DNA from: Takakia lepidozioides
Taxonomy: Eukaryota; Streptophyta; Takakiopsida; Takakiales; Takakiaceae
Direction: 5' to 3'
Assembly (NCBI GenBank): GCA_030704615.1
Contig: CM060731.1
Span: 28,706,001-28,770,000, forward strand
DNA length: 64,000 nucleotides
The first letter of the stretch is position 1, and each line of letters opens with the position of its first letter. The notes under the pieces were generated by a model. That model ran no database searches. It saw only the letters and a list, made by a program, of their open reading frames with translations, and had not been told where the DNA came from. Of the stretch, positions 45,816-61,811 are shown piece by piece. Both the position numbers and the translations under genes were made by a program.

Positions 45816-46505
45816 ATGTGTTCCACATTTGCACATCATCTGTGCGTGAGAGAGAGAAAGAGACAGAAATAGAGAGATTGCTATGCACTAAAGGCAGAGA
45901 GCCCTGCAGTTCTACCCTCATAAGATTTGGAGGTGGCGACTGAAAGGCAATTGATGTGACAGTCATATTTACTAAATATTTGGCTCAATGGCCAATTCTA
46001 ATTTGGCTTGATAGAAGAGGGTCCAGCTATGTCGTCACATTGCAGTCCCCTAATGGAGTTGACCTCAATACTTAACCTGTAACATTTAAAATAGTGGGTG
46101 CAACGCTCAGAGAGAGGAAAGAGCACGGTCCGTAAAACTGCATTTTCACCTTAATTTTATCGTCCATGAATCAAAACATAGGTCAAGCCATCCCACAGAG
46201 CATCAAGGGAACTGAGGACCAACGCAAAGCAGGACCTGCGATCACTTCTTCCCGTCTGGCTCACAAAACAACATCATCCAGATCCTCCAACAGATGGTGC
46301 CATCCCGAATTGGGGGGTACCACCATCCACAGCTCGTTGAGAACGTATCAGAAATATTTTCGACATCTTCGATCCACTCGACAGTTGGGGAGGAGGGAAG
46401 AGAAAATTAATTCAAAGAAGCAGGATATAAACTCACCTGAACGACAACAAAAAAAATAGCGGCGAGAAGGAGGCCAAGGCGTGCGCCACAAGCCACCCGC
46501 GTCAT
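33324..46505 (-). CDS. GNT1: Alpha-1,3-mannosyl-glycoprotein 2-beta-N-acetylglucosaminyltransferase I (GnT-I), 18 exons
   Basis: GT13 enzyme that transfers GlcNAc from UDP-GlcNAc to Man5GlcNAc2 in the Golgi, the first step of complex N-glycan synthesis. Exons (minus strand): 46505-46437, 45492-45442, 45143-45056, 44655-44593, 44337-44297, 43204-43128, 42900-42855, 41774-41712, 41246-41180, 40661-40593, 39917-39848, 37642-37581, 36799-36709, 35555-35462, 34993-34931, 34798-34760, 34411-34241, 33452-33324. All phases agree and give 450 aa, close to the plant family length. A type II anchor (about 8-23, LGLLLAAIFFVVVQ) is followed by the stem and then the catalytic domain from EPVAALVIMACNRPDYLERT. 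The metal/nucleotide motif is LEDDMEIAPDFFDYF (EDD 211-213). YRSDFFPGLGWML and AYWDDWLRL follow. Exon 4 is the least certain. Introns are large and hold transposon remnants. Intron 13 is AT-AC. Confidence 0.95.
35556..36708 (-). other. U12-type AT-AC intron (intron 13 of GnT-I)
   Basis: The donor is GCAGC|ATATCCTC and the acceptor CCACAC|ATACTGGG. A TTCCTGAAC, one change from the U12 branch consensus TTCCTTAAC, lies at 35567-35575, with its adenosines about 12 nt from the splice site. Joining at AT...AC gives ...HWPAAYWDDWLRL in frame, as in other GnT-I proteins. No GT-AG pair nearby does. Confidence 0.88.
35880..36340 (-). mobile_element. LINE 3' remnant in GnT-I intron 13
   Basis: The minus strand reads CKCPLYGQPED and, after a frameshift, KIHVLIHCPGYSHQRDALF with SIEGFVSVPLFTNFE. 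This resembles the Cys/His-rich C-terminus of plant LINE ORF2 proteins. It is followed by a segment with CLFQGKSYY-type coding and GTGGCCATTGACCCCG (plus strand) that recurs at 45640-45790. Part of it is also in the permuted copy next to the ERF gene. Confidence 0.55.
38560..39440 (+). mobile_element. LINE endonuclease-domain remnant in GnT-I intron 11
   Basis: Across broken frames the plus strand gives SDLPLRAVTDQAVNEG, VVLLGDCNAWVGKG, LLRLNDRSKGDPLQWT, VDYIIVDKGLF and TPDHFLVWTEIKRRI. These follow the order of AP-endonuclease motifs in plant LINE ORF2 (GDxNA, the TW/IDYI region, SDH). Multiple stops and shifts make it non-functional. Confidence 0.75.
43880..44245 (+). mobile_element. LINE 3' end in GnT-I intron 5
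   Basis: Contains FHWPF/FTGPFSYEIDGRFNYLFHD and EDQKCLAANQLEALTLRSS in adjacent frames, as at the C-terminus of LINE ORF2. Then comes CCGCAGACATTATAATGTAC and a CATTTCC/ATTTCCTTTCAT-type tail. The tail sequence recurs inverted at 45570-45612 (GAAATAAAATGAAATGGTGC), suggesting a common 3' end. Confidence 0.65.
45570..45880. repeat. LINE 3'-end copy and GA microsatellites in GnT-I intron 1
   Basis: AAATGAAATAAAATGAAATG at 45570-45589 is followed by GA-rich runs (45606-45645, 45783-45812, 45847-45875) around a repeat copy (45640-45790) that matches 35890-36035 and, inverted, 47895-48048. Non-coding. Confidence 0.7.
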
Positions 46506-47400
46506 TCTCTGGATGAATCGCATATGTGTATGGTGATGTGAATGCGCCGCTGACTAATGCAAAAACTGGTACAAGCTGCAGGGGCAGCTCGTCTTTGCTG
46601 CTCACAAAGCCGCTCTTTCCCCTTGGAGCTGGCATGGGATGAGGGCCACGAGGCACTCTCGGAAAACTTGCAAGAAGGAGGGATTTGCATAGAGAAATTT
46701 ACAGACGATCGAGGCACATTTGAGCGCCATTGACCTTTCTTCACCCTGGGAGGACGAAGACGAAGCTCGAAGGATGAGGTCCTGAAATACACGTGGCAAG
46801 CTCTAGGTGACGAGGCTCAGTATCGGCATCTGGAAATAAGGTGTTCGTCCCCTTGATTCCCTTGATTGAGGGGCTGAATCAAGAAGCCACGTCTCTACTC
46901 TCCACCTATACACTGACAGCCATTTCTTTTGCACAGATCTTTGTCTTTTAATACACGGCGACTGGGATGCGGAATTTCACGATCTGGTCTTAAATCCGAC
47001 GGTCTGAATTGACACCGAAAGGGAGAATTGAAAGGAGGATTGACACCAAGTGGGAATTGAAAGAAATTTGCAGTGTTACAGAAAGCATGGAAAGGAGAAG
47101 GGGATGGCATGCCGGGGCCCCAGATCCTTGTTCTTTGTTTCTTTAGGTTGTGCTCATTTCGTTCCTATTCGGAGCATAGATTATTGTGCGAAAATTTCTA
47201 CCTTGGTTTTCTTTTTCTATGTTCTCTTCATTTCTATCACATTCATTGGCTCGAATTCCGGAATTTCTTTCAAAGAGAGGATTCCATGGTGGTAGATATC
47301 TTCATGTTTACCTACACGATCCATTTCTTGTGTTCCTGAATTCATTTGAAAGATGAAAATTGTATGGTAGCAGATCTCTTCTCTGCCGATCACAAGTTGA
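46506..47400. promoter_or_regulatory. Shared upstream region of GnT-I and the ADP/ATP carrier
   Basis: 895 bp between the two divergent start codons, with no other gene. It must contain both 5' UTRs and both promoters. I see no clear TATA box for either gene; the open frames here have no domains. Confidence 0.45.
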
Positions 47401-47883
47401 TTGAGGAGGATGAAAGACGGTTCCAGGGATTTCCTGCTGCAGACCTTAGTTCAAAGCTTGCTGGCAGGAAGAGACCATGATGACAAAACGTCGAATTGGA
47501 AGAGTGACCCTGTTTTCATGGGACGAAGTCCGATTTTTGCAATTATGGCCTCCTCAAACCGAGCAATTCACTCGCATGACATGTACAGAAGTTCGAGAGT
47601 GGCTTCCTTTTCCATTCCTACCCCTGCAGAGGTGACGCATCATGTATTTATAATAGATTTTATGATGGGGGGAGTGTCAGCAGCAGTTTCCAAGACTGTA
47701 GCAGCTCCTCTTGAGAGAGTGAAGATGCTTGTGCAAAATCAAGGAGAACTGATCAAATCCGGCCGTCTCACTGAGCCTTACAAAGGCATAGGAGACTGCT
47801 TTCAGAGAACTTTGAGGGAGGAGGGTGCGCTTGCTCTTTGGAGAGGCAATTTGACAAATGTGATACGTTATTTTCCCACTCAG

Positions 47884-47918
<35 letters not shown>

Positions 47919-50086
47919 CAATTGTTTATAATCCCACTACTGGAGTCCTCACAAAGGTAGTGTCTGTTCCCTCTTGTTCCGCCCAAAGTGAGCGCGGGGT
48001 CTGAGGCCAAAGGCTACGGCCTAATGAGTACATTCCCTTATCTGTTTTGCTTGTGCACGTTGCAGCTGGTCCAATTCATGGACGATCTTTTGATAGTGAC
48101 TTTCTCAAAACTGTGATCGTAATATGAACCTGCCATGCCCAGGTGTTAAGCAAGCTATTTTAGTACTATAATTGATTGTCAGCCAGATCTGAAGTATGGA
48201 CCGTTTTGCATTGATAAGCCTCACCCAGACAAATAGACTTCGATCGAACCCGGACAAATTACAGATGTCAAAAAGATCATCACACTTGATGATATCTTAA
48301 TAGTCCCTGTTGAAGTCAAAGGCGGCGTTGTGAGTTGTAGACCATATTATGTTGGTTGCAAAGGCCATGCCTGGACTGGGCAATGCCTACCTCTTTTCTG
48401 TTAATGCAGATAAGGATAACATCAGTCAAAAAAATGGATTCACAATCGAACCCAGAGTCCAGCCAGTCAGAAGACTGCAGGTCATCAACCACACCATCCA
48501 TGCGAAACAACATGCAGCTTGGAGAGGCCGCTAGCATTATGCACCTTCTAGCCCTAATCTCTGCAATACTATGATGAATAGCCAAACTAGAAGGAGGTAG
48601 CTGTTAGCTGAAGGATTTATCAAACTGCTGAGTCATGTGATGAAGGTGACCAAGACCAACTCTTTTTCACTTTTTACAGGCCTTCAATTTTTCTTTTAAA
48701 GACTATTTCAAGAGCCTCTTTGCATACAAGCGAGACAGGGATGGCTACTGGAAATGGTTTGCAGGGAACTTGGCTTCTGGTGCAGCGGCTGGTGCTGCAT
48801 CCTCCTTCTTTGTCTACTCATTGGACTATGCTCGAACACGATTGGCAAATGATGCCAAGAATGTGCAAACAGGAGGACAGCGCCAATTCAATGGCCTCCT
48901 TGATGTTTACAGGAAGACTTTAAAGTCTGATGGTATCCCAGGTCTATACAGGGGCTTCTGTGCCTCTGTGGTGGGAATCGTCGTTTACAGAGGTCTCTAC
49001 TTTGGAATTTATGACTCAGTGAAGCCTGTGATCCTTGTGGGAAACCTCGAGGTATGCTCAACCTCAAGGTTTTGTCTTTTTGGTTTTCATTGTTCTGTAC
49101 CTTTGCCTAGCACTGCAAGGAGGATCCATGTCGGAGACAGTGACTAGCTGACATTTGAGTTCACAAATGTCATACAGTTACATACAATTGTAGCTTCAGG
49201 GTAGTGTGGGGACAGGGATTCTTCAGATCCAGGTATCTCCAGGAAAGACATTCTGGGCGCATATCAGGCAGGCATGCATCACAGAAGTAGAAAGTCAAAC
49301 AGCAAGCCAGTAATGCAAAGAGACGTGAGCTTTGGCCTCTTCGGGAAAAAGATGATAGGCCTTGAAATTTATGTCCATTTCAACCAGTATTGTAGGTTCC
49401 TATTTTCTCTAAGAGAAGAGGCTAAGGTAAGCCTAACACGAGTGGGAAAATAAATATCTGGCCTACCTTGTTGGTCAAGCAGGACGGAGTACAATAAGAA
49501 AGGACAAATGTGCCTAAAGTCATGCCTTCCTACAACTTTCAATGCAGCAAACACGAAATTTAGGTAGAGGACTGCAAGAAATCATGGTATGCTCAACATC
49601 ATTTGGTGGGACTTGTGAGCGACCCTGCTGCAGAAGTAGAAGTCTCCCTCTCCTCCTCTCTCTGAGATATTGTGAGATAACAAGGGCACAAATTCTGCAG
49701 GGCTCTGAACTTAATTTTCCTTCCTCTTCATTTGAGGGTTGTCCGGGACTGTATCTGAGAAAAGCATGTATGTCTGCCTGCAGGATAAGTTCATTGCCAG
49801 TTTTTGTCTGGGTTGGGCAGTTACTACTGTTGCTGGAATCGTTGCATATCCACTGGACACAGTCCGTCGGAGGATGATGATGACCTCAGGAGAGGCTGTG
49901 AAATACAAGAACACCATAGATGCCTTTCAGCAGATAATTGCCAAAGAGGGTGTAAATGCCCTCTTCAGGGGGACAGTTGCCAACATACTGCTTGGATTGG
50001 CTGGAGCGGGGGTACTCTCAGGCTATGACCAGCTCCAACTTCTCTTCTTTGGGAAGGCATACAGCCCTGCAATAAAGAGTGGTTGA
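47401..50086 (+). CDS. AAC: Mitochondrial ADP/ATP carrier, 3 exons
   Basis: Exchanges cytosolic ADP for matrix ATP across the inner mitochondrial membrane. Exons 47401-47883, 48680-49051 and 49784-50086 have GT-AG borders, all phase 0, giving 385 aa. Three carrier repeats are visible: [20 protein letters not shown] with [40 protein letters not shown] with [20 protein letters not shown]; and [20 protein letters not shown]. The nucleotide-carrier signature RRRMMM is at residues 313-318. About 88 N-terminal residues precede the first repeat, as in plant AACs with a cleavable extension, but their sequence is not conserved, so the exact start (47401 or the Met at 47410) is uncertain. Intron 1 contains a repeat shared with GnT-I introns. 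Confidence 0.95.
47895..48048 (+). repeat. LINE 3'-type repeat in intron 1 of the carrier gene
   Basis: A CT microsatellite is followed by TTGTTCCGCCCAAAGTGAGC, GCGGGGTCTGAGGCCAAAGGCT and AATGAGTACATTCCC. This is the inverted counterpart of 45640-45790 and 35890-36035 in GnT-I introns. Confidence 0.65.
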
Positions 50087-51390
50087 TCATGTCAACATGT
50101 GGAGCTTATTGCTTTCCCGAACAGGCTGGTGAACCTTCAACACTTTCGACCACACAACCTCATGGTCTGTGATCTTGGTTGTGAAGACGAGTGTAATTCT
50201 TTAGTTCAGTTATTTGTACATCATTTTATGTCAGGTTTTCTGATCATTGGCTTCCATCATGGCCATTGCCTTTATCAGGGCATCTCGACCTGACCTGTGA
50301 AACGAACACACATGCAGACGGCTGTCCAGGACATATCAAGCTATGTGTCCTTTCCAATGGAGTCTCCCAGGATCTGTTCAAACACAGCACTATCTTCAGA
50401 GTGACTTGGAGCGACTGGGACGTTATATAATCAAGAATAAGTTGTCCATCAAGAGAAAGATATGTCAGAGGTTATTTGTCCACACCATTATTTTGCTGAT
50501 TACTACTGCTAACACTATTGCAATAAGTGAGATGGCCAACACTCAATTTGGTGTTATTCTTTCGAGCTTGCCTTGGCAAGCTCTTTGAACAGCATATCTG
50601 CAGGTCAGAGGTTGCTGTCCACACTGTTGCTTTACCAATTGCTACTGCTTTCAGTATTGCAGTTCATGGATTGGCATGCACTTGCAACCTGTTCTTGCTC
50701 GTTCTAGCTCCTCTTGGAGAGTCTTAACACAACAGCCCAGCTGTGTCTCTGAGCCAGGCAGTGTATTTTTTTTTTGAAAAAAAAAGGGGGACAGAGGCCG
50801 GTTATAGCCACTGTTATAGGCAGTGTATATATGTCAAGTGAGGTATTTGGACCACTATTAGTAGTAGGCACCTATCTAGAGACCTACACATATTCATCCA
50901 AGTGTAGTTCATCCAAATTGGATGTCGCGTATTACGAGAGATGCACATTATAAGGTCCTGAGGTCGAATGCGGTTTTCATTTGGTAAACTTTTCAGCATC
51001 TTTATTTTTATTTTCAATTTGTCCTCCTCTTTTCCCAAATCCAAGAAATGCGAATAGATCCGCCGAAGCGTACAGTAGTTACCTAGGTATATGACCGTAA
51101 CCGTACAGGTATGTAGTAGATTAGGTACCTCCCCAATTTGAAAAGGAATCACCCAGGTATTCCAAGTTTGCTCGTATGAGATGGAGTATACGTATGGTAT
51201 GGAATATGCGGTATTCGGTCGCCCTCGCACCGATCGCCACCGAACGCAGCATTCGAGGAGCAGAGTGTTGTGGGCGGAGGACAAGTCGGGGAGGTCACAA
51301 AGACGAAGGCTGGTTGTTCGCTGTGGGTAGTGTGGGCTTGTGAACGATCGTAAGTGGAGTGAAGAGAAGTGTGCAGAGCAGAGAGTAGTG
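50087..51390. other. Intergenic region between carrier and aminotransferase genes
   Basis: 1.3 kb holding the carrier 3' UTR and the aminotransferase promoter. A diverged direct repeat is present: GTCAGAGGTTATTTGTCCAC at about 50464 and GTCAGAGGTTGCTGTCCACA at about 50607, about 143 bp apart. No further gene is seen; minus-strand frames here show no domains. Confidence 0.5.
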
Positions 51391-55852
<4,462 letters not shown>

Positions 55853-56720
55853 GGAGCTCATATATACCATGCCAATTCATGAGCATCAAATATTGATTTT
55901 CTTCTTTCTGATTCTTTTGGGGGCAGAGTAGTCTTCTATATCCTACCTGACATTGTGGCATTTTATTTCGAACAACAGAGAGGAATGAAGAGGTACCTGT
56001 GGCGGGAGACATCACAGTTTTGGGGAAGTTTGAAGAGCTTAATTATTGCCATTGTGGGGTGGCCAATAAAGGGATTGTATTCCTTCCAGTTGCTGGCTAA
56101 ATAATGTCCAGTAAATTTTCAGAGTATTTCACTTGCTGCCCAGTTAAATTTTGATCTTCAATGTTTTGGTTGGTACCTTCTGTTGACCACTAAAGTTTTG
56201 TTTCGATTATTGCATTGCTTATTAGACAGGTATGGTAGTATGGCAACAAAACGAAGTATCTTCTTTGGAATTGCAAGGTTCCCATTGTTCTGGTAATCCT
56301 TCAGAAGGCTTAAAGACATTTGGGCATGGCTATCATACATGTGCTCTCTATTTGAAGGTATTCTATGGACGATAGGAAGGTCTCACAACTGAAGAAATCA
56401 TAAGAAAGCGTTTTGTATTTTGTATTTGACAGAGTGTGGATGCCACCTGTGTATTTGAAATGAGCTAGATAAAAATAAATTTTGTGCTTTCATCATTTCA
56501 CGAGTTGTCGTAGCCAGATCTCGAACAAATCCAGAAATGAATGTATATGCAATTAGCACAATAGAAAACTTTTATTGCTGTTACCATTTTGCATGTATTA
56601 CAACGTCGTAATGAAGTACCCCGTCTGACAAGCCTGCCAATAGATTTTATTCTTATGGATAGCCACGAACAAACAAGGGGAGGGAATGTCACACTGTGCT
56701 TTGGAATATTCATTGGAATG
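55853..56720. other. 3' flank of the aminotransferase gene
   Basis: About 0.87 kb of AT-rich sequence up to the target duplication of the MULE. It should contain the 3' UTR. No gene or clear repeat recognised. Confidence 0.5.
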
Positions 56721-57794
56721 AATAAAGTGGCCAAGTAATAGAAAAGGCCCCGGGAATGCGTCTTGGGCGGGTGTGCTTGCGTGGCCCCCCCCAAGCCTCA
56801 CCCCCGTGGCAGCAACGCCGCAGGCCGCAGTTGCCGAGATCGCCTCCGCCGCCCGCCCCTGCCCCAGTGCCGTCACGTACGTAATACATGAAACGGTTTC
56901 ACATGAACTGTAGCACCATGACGCATGCATCCAGATGTGAAGGTTGTCATACATGCATGCGTCGTCCCACATGTATTGTGCATAATTGCATAGAGATTAG
57001 GATGTGATCGTGCTTTTCTGAACTGATTGTGAGCTGCTTACTCGCACACAAGCCGAAGGCGACGCTTGGAATGCCAGACGTTCCCTGTCACTGTCCACGT
57101 CGTGCCATCGTCTCTATCGATGCCGTAGCGCCTGTTCTCCAAACATCATGTGCAGTTGTGAAAGATATGCCCTCCATGAAAGCGCTTTCGGAGGCGGTTG
57201 TCACCAGTGTCACTCTTTCCTCACTCTTTCCTTTCATGTTTGTCATTTACTTTGGTTACACGCCCTTAGCGGGGTTTCTTTCAAGTAAGTAGCGTTTGGA
57301 TCCTATGCAAGACGATTAGGAAGGAAATATATGTATACCTAGTTTTCCTTGCTTTCATTTGCTTTATTGCGCTACTGTTGTTGCCATTCTCTGGAGCTTC
57401 TGTTGCTCTAGTTGTACCATTCGCGGTTTGCCGGTGAAGCTACAAGCCCTGCAAACTCTGTCGTTAGGTTTTTTGCAGACATTTCTGTGAGTGTTGTGGA
57501 ATTTTTCTGTCGTCCTTCTTATTGGTAGCATTGTGTGTTGTTATTGGCATTGCGTTGCCAAAATGTTGATCTTCCCGCCAATCCACTCTGTCTTGCGTGC
57601 CAAATGCCTTTCTTCTTTCCGTTATGCCAAATGGTGGCGTCCACGATGGAAATGGCTTATACTTCATTGTGAGGGCCCATGTCAGTAACCATTGTCGCTG
57701 TCAGTTTCTGCCTTAATATGAACGTCGGGTTCTTCAGGGTAGGAGTGTTGTAGGCTTTCCACTTATACTGCCAATAGAGTGAAAAAAATCCACC

Positions 57795-58570
57795 GTGCTC
57801 GGAGCGCGTAGGGTATATGAGGAGTACAATTATGATGAGTGGGAAGGACTGATTTGCGAGACTCACACGAAGGCAAGGGTTGATGAACCCGGTGATAATA
57901 ACATGAAGCCCTTCAAATGTATCTACTGTAATAGGGTATATAAACAAAAAAAAAAAAAAACATTCACATGGTTGTGATGTTGTTGGGAAGGGTGGGGCTA
58001 AGCTTAAAATGTACCTTGTGTTTGAAGCGGGCCAGAGGTCGTTGATGGAGAATGTTCTCAGGGACCATGGTCTGCTGCCGCTCAAAAACTCGCAGAAGAC
58101 GAAGGTGGACCGGGATGACAGTGGAGAAGGCGAATTTCAACCAGAATTGAAGCGGAGGAAGCATTTGTGTCTACCGAAGGATGCTGTTATGTCTCTTCAA
58201 GAAGGGGACTCCGCAATGGAGGATGAAACTATAATGCTGCCAGACCCACCAACCAGGACACACACATTGGCATCAACTATAGATCAGTTGATAAAGTCAA
58301 CGATTGCAATCGACGAGGAGAGACGAGGCCAAAGAAGCTTTTGTGGTAGCTTCTTTGAAACTCAAATGTGACACTGCCATGCCGCCCAAACCAGCACTTG
58401 TTGCACGCCCAAGTTTCAACTATCTCATGGACTACAATTTGTTGCCTGATGGGTTCCCTTCACTGACAATCCATCTTATTTAGAAAGTCTTCTCGCATTT
58501 GTGAGGAGCGCGAAATTTGCTAATAGTATGATGGGTAAAGCCTATGGTCAGTGGTTCGTCAGACGCATGG
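57795..58570 (+). pseudogene. Possible BED-finger/hAT-like coding remnant inside the MULE
   Basis: Plus-strand frames give MKPFKCIYCNRVYK, then after an A-run HSHGCDVVGKGGAKLK, which loosely resembles a BED zinc finger. An open region of 120 codons follows (58009-58371), with RSLMENVLRDHGLLPLKN and a stretch similar in layout to hAT/DUF659 proteins (PSFNYLMDYNLLPDG). Frameshifts interrupt it. It may be a captured hAT fragment or the second gene of the element. I am not sure of the family. Confidence 0.35.
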
Positions 58571-59416
58571 TAATACCTCCTCTACGCCTCTTCTGCACTG
58601 ACCGCACGATTTTTTTTCCGTTTCTTTTTCCATCTTTGAGCACGCATGGATGTTTGTGGAATGGATATGTTTTCATGCATTTGTATTCCGTGGCTTTATT
58701 GTAACGGTATTCCTCTTCGAGCCACATGTATTACATATAGCCGAAGTCCGTGGCATTTTCTTCTCCATGCATTGGCAGGTGTTCGTATGTTCATTTACAA
58801 CTCACCATCTGCACCTCCATTGTTCTACATGCATTTACATTCCATAAGATTGTTTAGCATTCATGTCTCTCTCATATTGCATTTTAACGTGCATCCATGG
58901 ATTTGTTTTCCATCACCTTCATTGTGTCGTCTTCTGTTCTAGTGCCATGACATTGTTCTATCATGGTGTGGTAGCAGCATGATACACCTCCGCAGGAGGA
59001 GGCACGTCTAAGCAAGACACTGGTTTTATTTGCCATACGTCTTGGTTTTACTCCTAACCATGCAACTCAATAAGCTGAGTGCGTGGATGTTGTGAAATAT
59101 CACAAGTACACTTGCTGCCCTCATGGATTGTCACTTGAGGGAGGTTGTTGCTTAGGTTGCGTTGGACAATACAAGAACTCAGTTTGTGGAGGTTGGCATG
59201 GAAAAATGGGACAGACAAGTGAATGACGAAATACATGAGAGTAAATGGGGCTAGTCCCCTCTTTTCCAAATTATCAAGGTGAGTGATATCCAAAGCTCTC
59301 TAATAATATATTCACACATTCGCTTGAGGAAGCCCACATGTTCGTGGTCATTTTGGCAGGAAGTCGAAATATTGTTCCACCTCCAAAACTTCTGCAGTTC
59401 ATGCGGGTATTGCGTC

Positions 59417-60710
59417 TCATTTGGATGTGTCACGTTCAGAAGACAACTCCCCTATCAACACCAAGGAACGTTGTGTTGCGTGACCTCCTCCACCAACTTC
59501 TACACACACCCGAGGATCGTGCGTAGCCATTAGAAATGCTACGGAAAATTTCCTTGACATTGGATACTTTCTGTGTGGTGGCACACCACCATTCGACGAA
59601 GCTAGAACGGAGGTGCGCGAAACTATGGCAGACCTTGTAGACAGAAAGAAAGATGACCAACAATGTACGGCACAGTTCCTCCGTGGTTTTATGTAGCAAG
59701 TCAGATGCAAGGTTGTTCGTGACCTTGCCATTGTTAATCGTACAGTTTTTGAGGGTACAACCATGAGTGGGTTTGATAAAGCCCTCAAGGAATTAGTGAA
59801 ATGTTGAGGTATCGCAAGGATCTGGACATGGGTTGGCTTTCTTGGTGGAGTTACCTGATGGCAGCAATTTCTGCATCTGCGTCGTCGACAATGAAGGCAT
59901 TGGGGCACCATTCCACTTTCATGCTTTTCATGTGTTGGTTTAGTGCCTCCATCCATGGCCGCAGATCCATGGTCTTGCACTTGGCCGTTATAATATACGC
60001 AACTGGAATGCCATTCAGCCACTTATCAAGCACCATCATAGTGTACAATGGATACTGCAACAACAACCATCTTATACATGAATTAGTGAGTTCATTTGTA
60101 ACCGCACTGTCGCAAAAACATAAAACTTTTTATGTACTGTACATTACCAGATGGGTTCGCCTCAACCCACATTCGAACATTACGTGCATCATCTGAGTGC
60201 TTCTTAAATGTTTCTTCATCACACTTGTTGACACTATTCCGAATGACCCAAGAAAGGAGGAAGGTGTCACGATTGACCTCCAACCCAGCATCCATCATTT
60301 CCCTCACCCGCTGCGTGTGCTTGCCATTATCTTACTGATGCTTAGTCTTAGACGCAAGTTGTGCAAAACCGCTGTAACCTCCAAGAGGGCACTAGTCTTG
60401 TCCTTTGGCCCGTATGAACATGTTGTGAGCATGAGCTTCCATTACTAACAGAGCAAAGGGACGCACAAATCCAATGAACACAATCCACCATAATACATGG
60501 AAGGTCCACTGTTGTACCTTGTCATACTTAGGGCAAAGTTTGTGCGTGGAGCTTGGAGAGATCCTTATGGACAACCTCTTTGCTGATGTTTGTGGAAAGT
60601 GCATGACGGAAGGACTCCCCGGTGATAAAATCATTCACACGATTCCATGGAATGTAGGCTACTTCAACATTGTCTTTTCCGACAGCCTGCAATGCCATTG
60701 GAAACGCCAC
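59417..60710 (-). pseudogene. MULE transposase remnant
   Basis: The minus strand encodes, in broken frames, IPWNRVNDFITGESFRHALS (60710-60528), FKKHSDDARNVRMWVEANPS (60307-60092), and YPLYTMMVLDKWLNGIPVAY, IITAKCKTMDLRPWMEALNQ and FIVDDADAEIAAIR (60066-59851). The last part corresponds to the MULE transposase domain (Pfam MULE type), with the VDDA...EIAAIR acidic motif. Downstream sequence to 59417 is open in places but does not show the C/H-rich end clearly. Stops and shifts make it inactive. Confidence 0.75.
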
Positions 60711-61811
60711 TGTAACACATTATGATTGAAAGCACATGGGTTCGGGTATTGCAGTTGGTTTCAGAGTTTGCAAACAAGATGGGGGACTATGTCTCCACTT
60801 TTGATTTCTTCAGACATGATGAACAGTCATGCAATAATATTGGGTTGCACGGGTGATACACGTTGCACGGGTGCAGGAACGATGATAGGACCTTTTGGGG
60901 TCAACGATGAGGGGAAGATGACAATGGAGATGTCGTGCATTCATAGCGAAAAGTAGCACGATTAAAAAAAAAAATTCAAGTTCAAATTTGAAGTTTGAAT
61001 GTTCTGTATGACAATGCGTGTATCACCATGGCCATGAGTGTATCATCATGCATGCGTCCATATTCGCTACATGATGGGATGGTTGTGTCATATGACATCG
61101 TAATACATCATTCATGTAATACGACATTGAATGGCGGCAGGCCGGGCGTCCGGAGCACACCTGCCCAAGGCGCATTCAACTCGCGAGCCTTTTCTATTAC
61201 CGTACTTACCTAGCTTATTAGGCAATAATTAATTCAAATCAAGTGCCTAATTAAATTTAGAACATTTTTGGAAAATGTGCCTAAAACTTGGAAAAATTTC
61301 CTGAGAAGTGCCTCATTGCTTGAAAATTGTGAAAAAATACCAAAATGTCCAAATATGTGGAAAAAAAAATGCCTAAATTGTATTATTTAAAGTCCAAAAC
61401 ATGGCAAAATGCCTACAATTTAAAATTTCATGTCCACACAACTTCCAAAGGGCCCTACATTGATGCAACTACATCCTCATAAGTCTCATCACCTATCTCA
61501 TGTGAATCTTCTCAATCTGAGAGAATGTTAAGGTCGGGAACATCATTATCCTCGATATGCATGTTTGCAAGACATCGGCTCATGCTCACAATGATACTTC
61601 CATCAAGGTAGACATCTGGAACATCCTCCATGACAAGATCTCATTATATTTGGGTTTGAAAACAAAGAAGATGTAAAATTGGCTCTCATTGGCTCACCCT
61701 AAAAGGCATCTTGAAATGCTCGTAAAATTCCACAAAGTCTCCAACCTGACAAAATCATCTTGTTGGCACTTCACTTCCACCCAAGACTCATACAACCAAC
61801 AAACCACAAGT

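Noticed and set aside
45606-45875. GA runs as a regulatory GAGA-factor array
   Set aside because: They flank transposon-derived repeat copies deep in GnT-I intron 1 and look like ordinary microsatellites.
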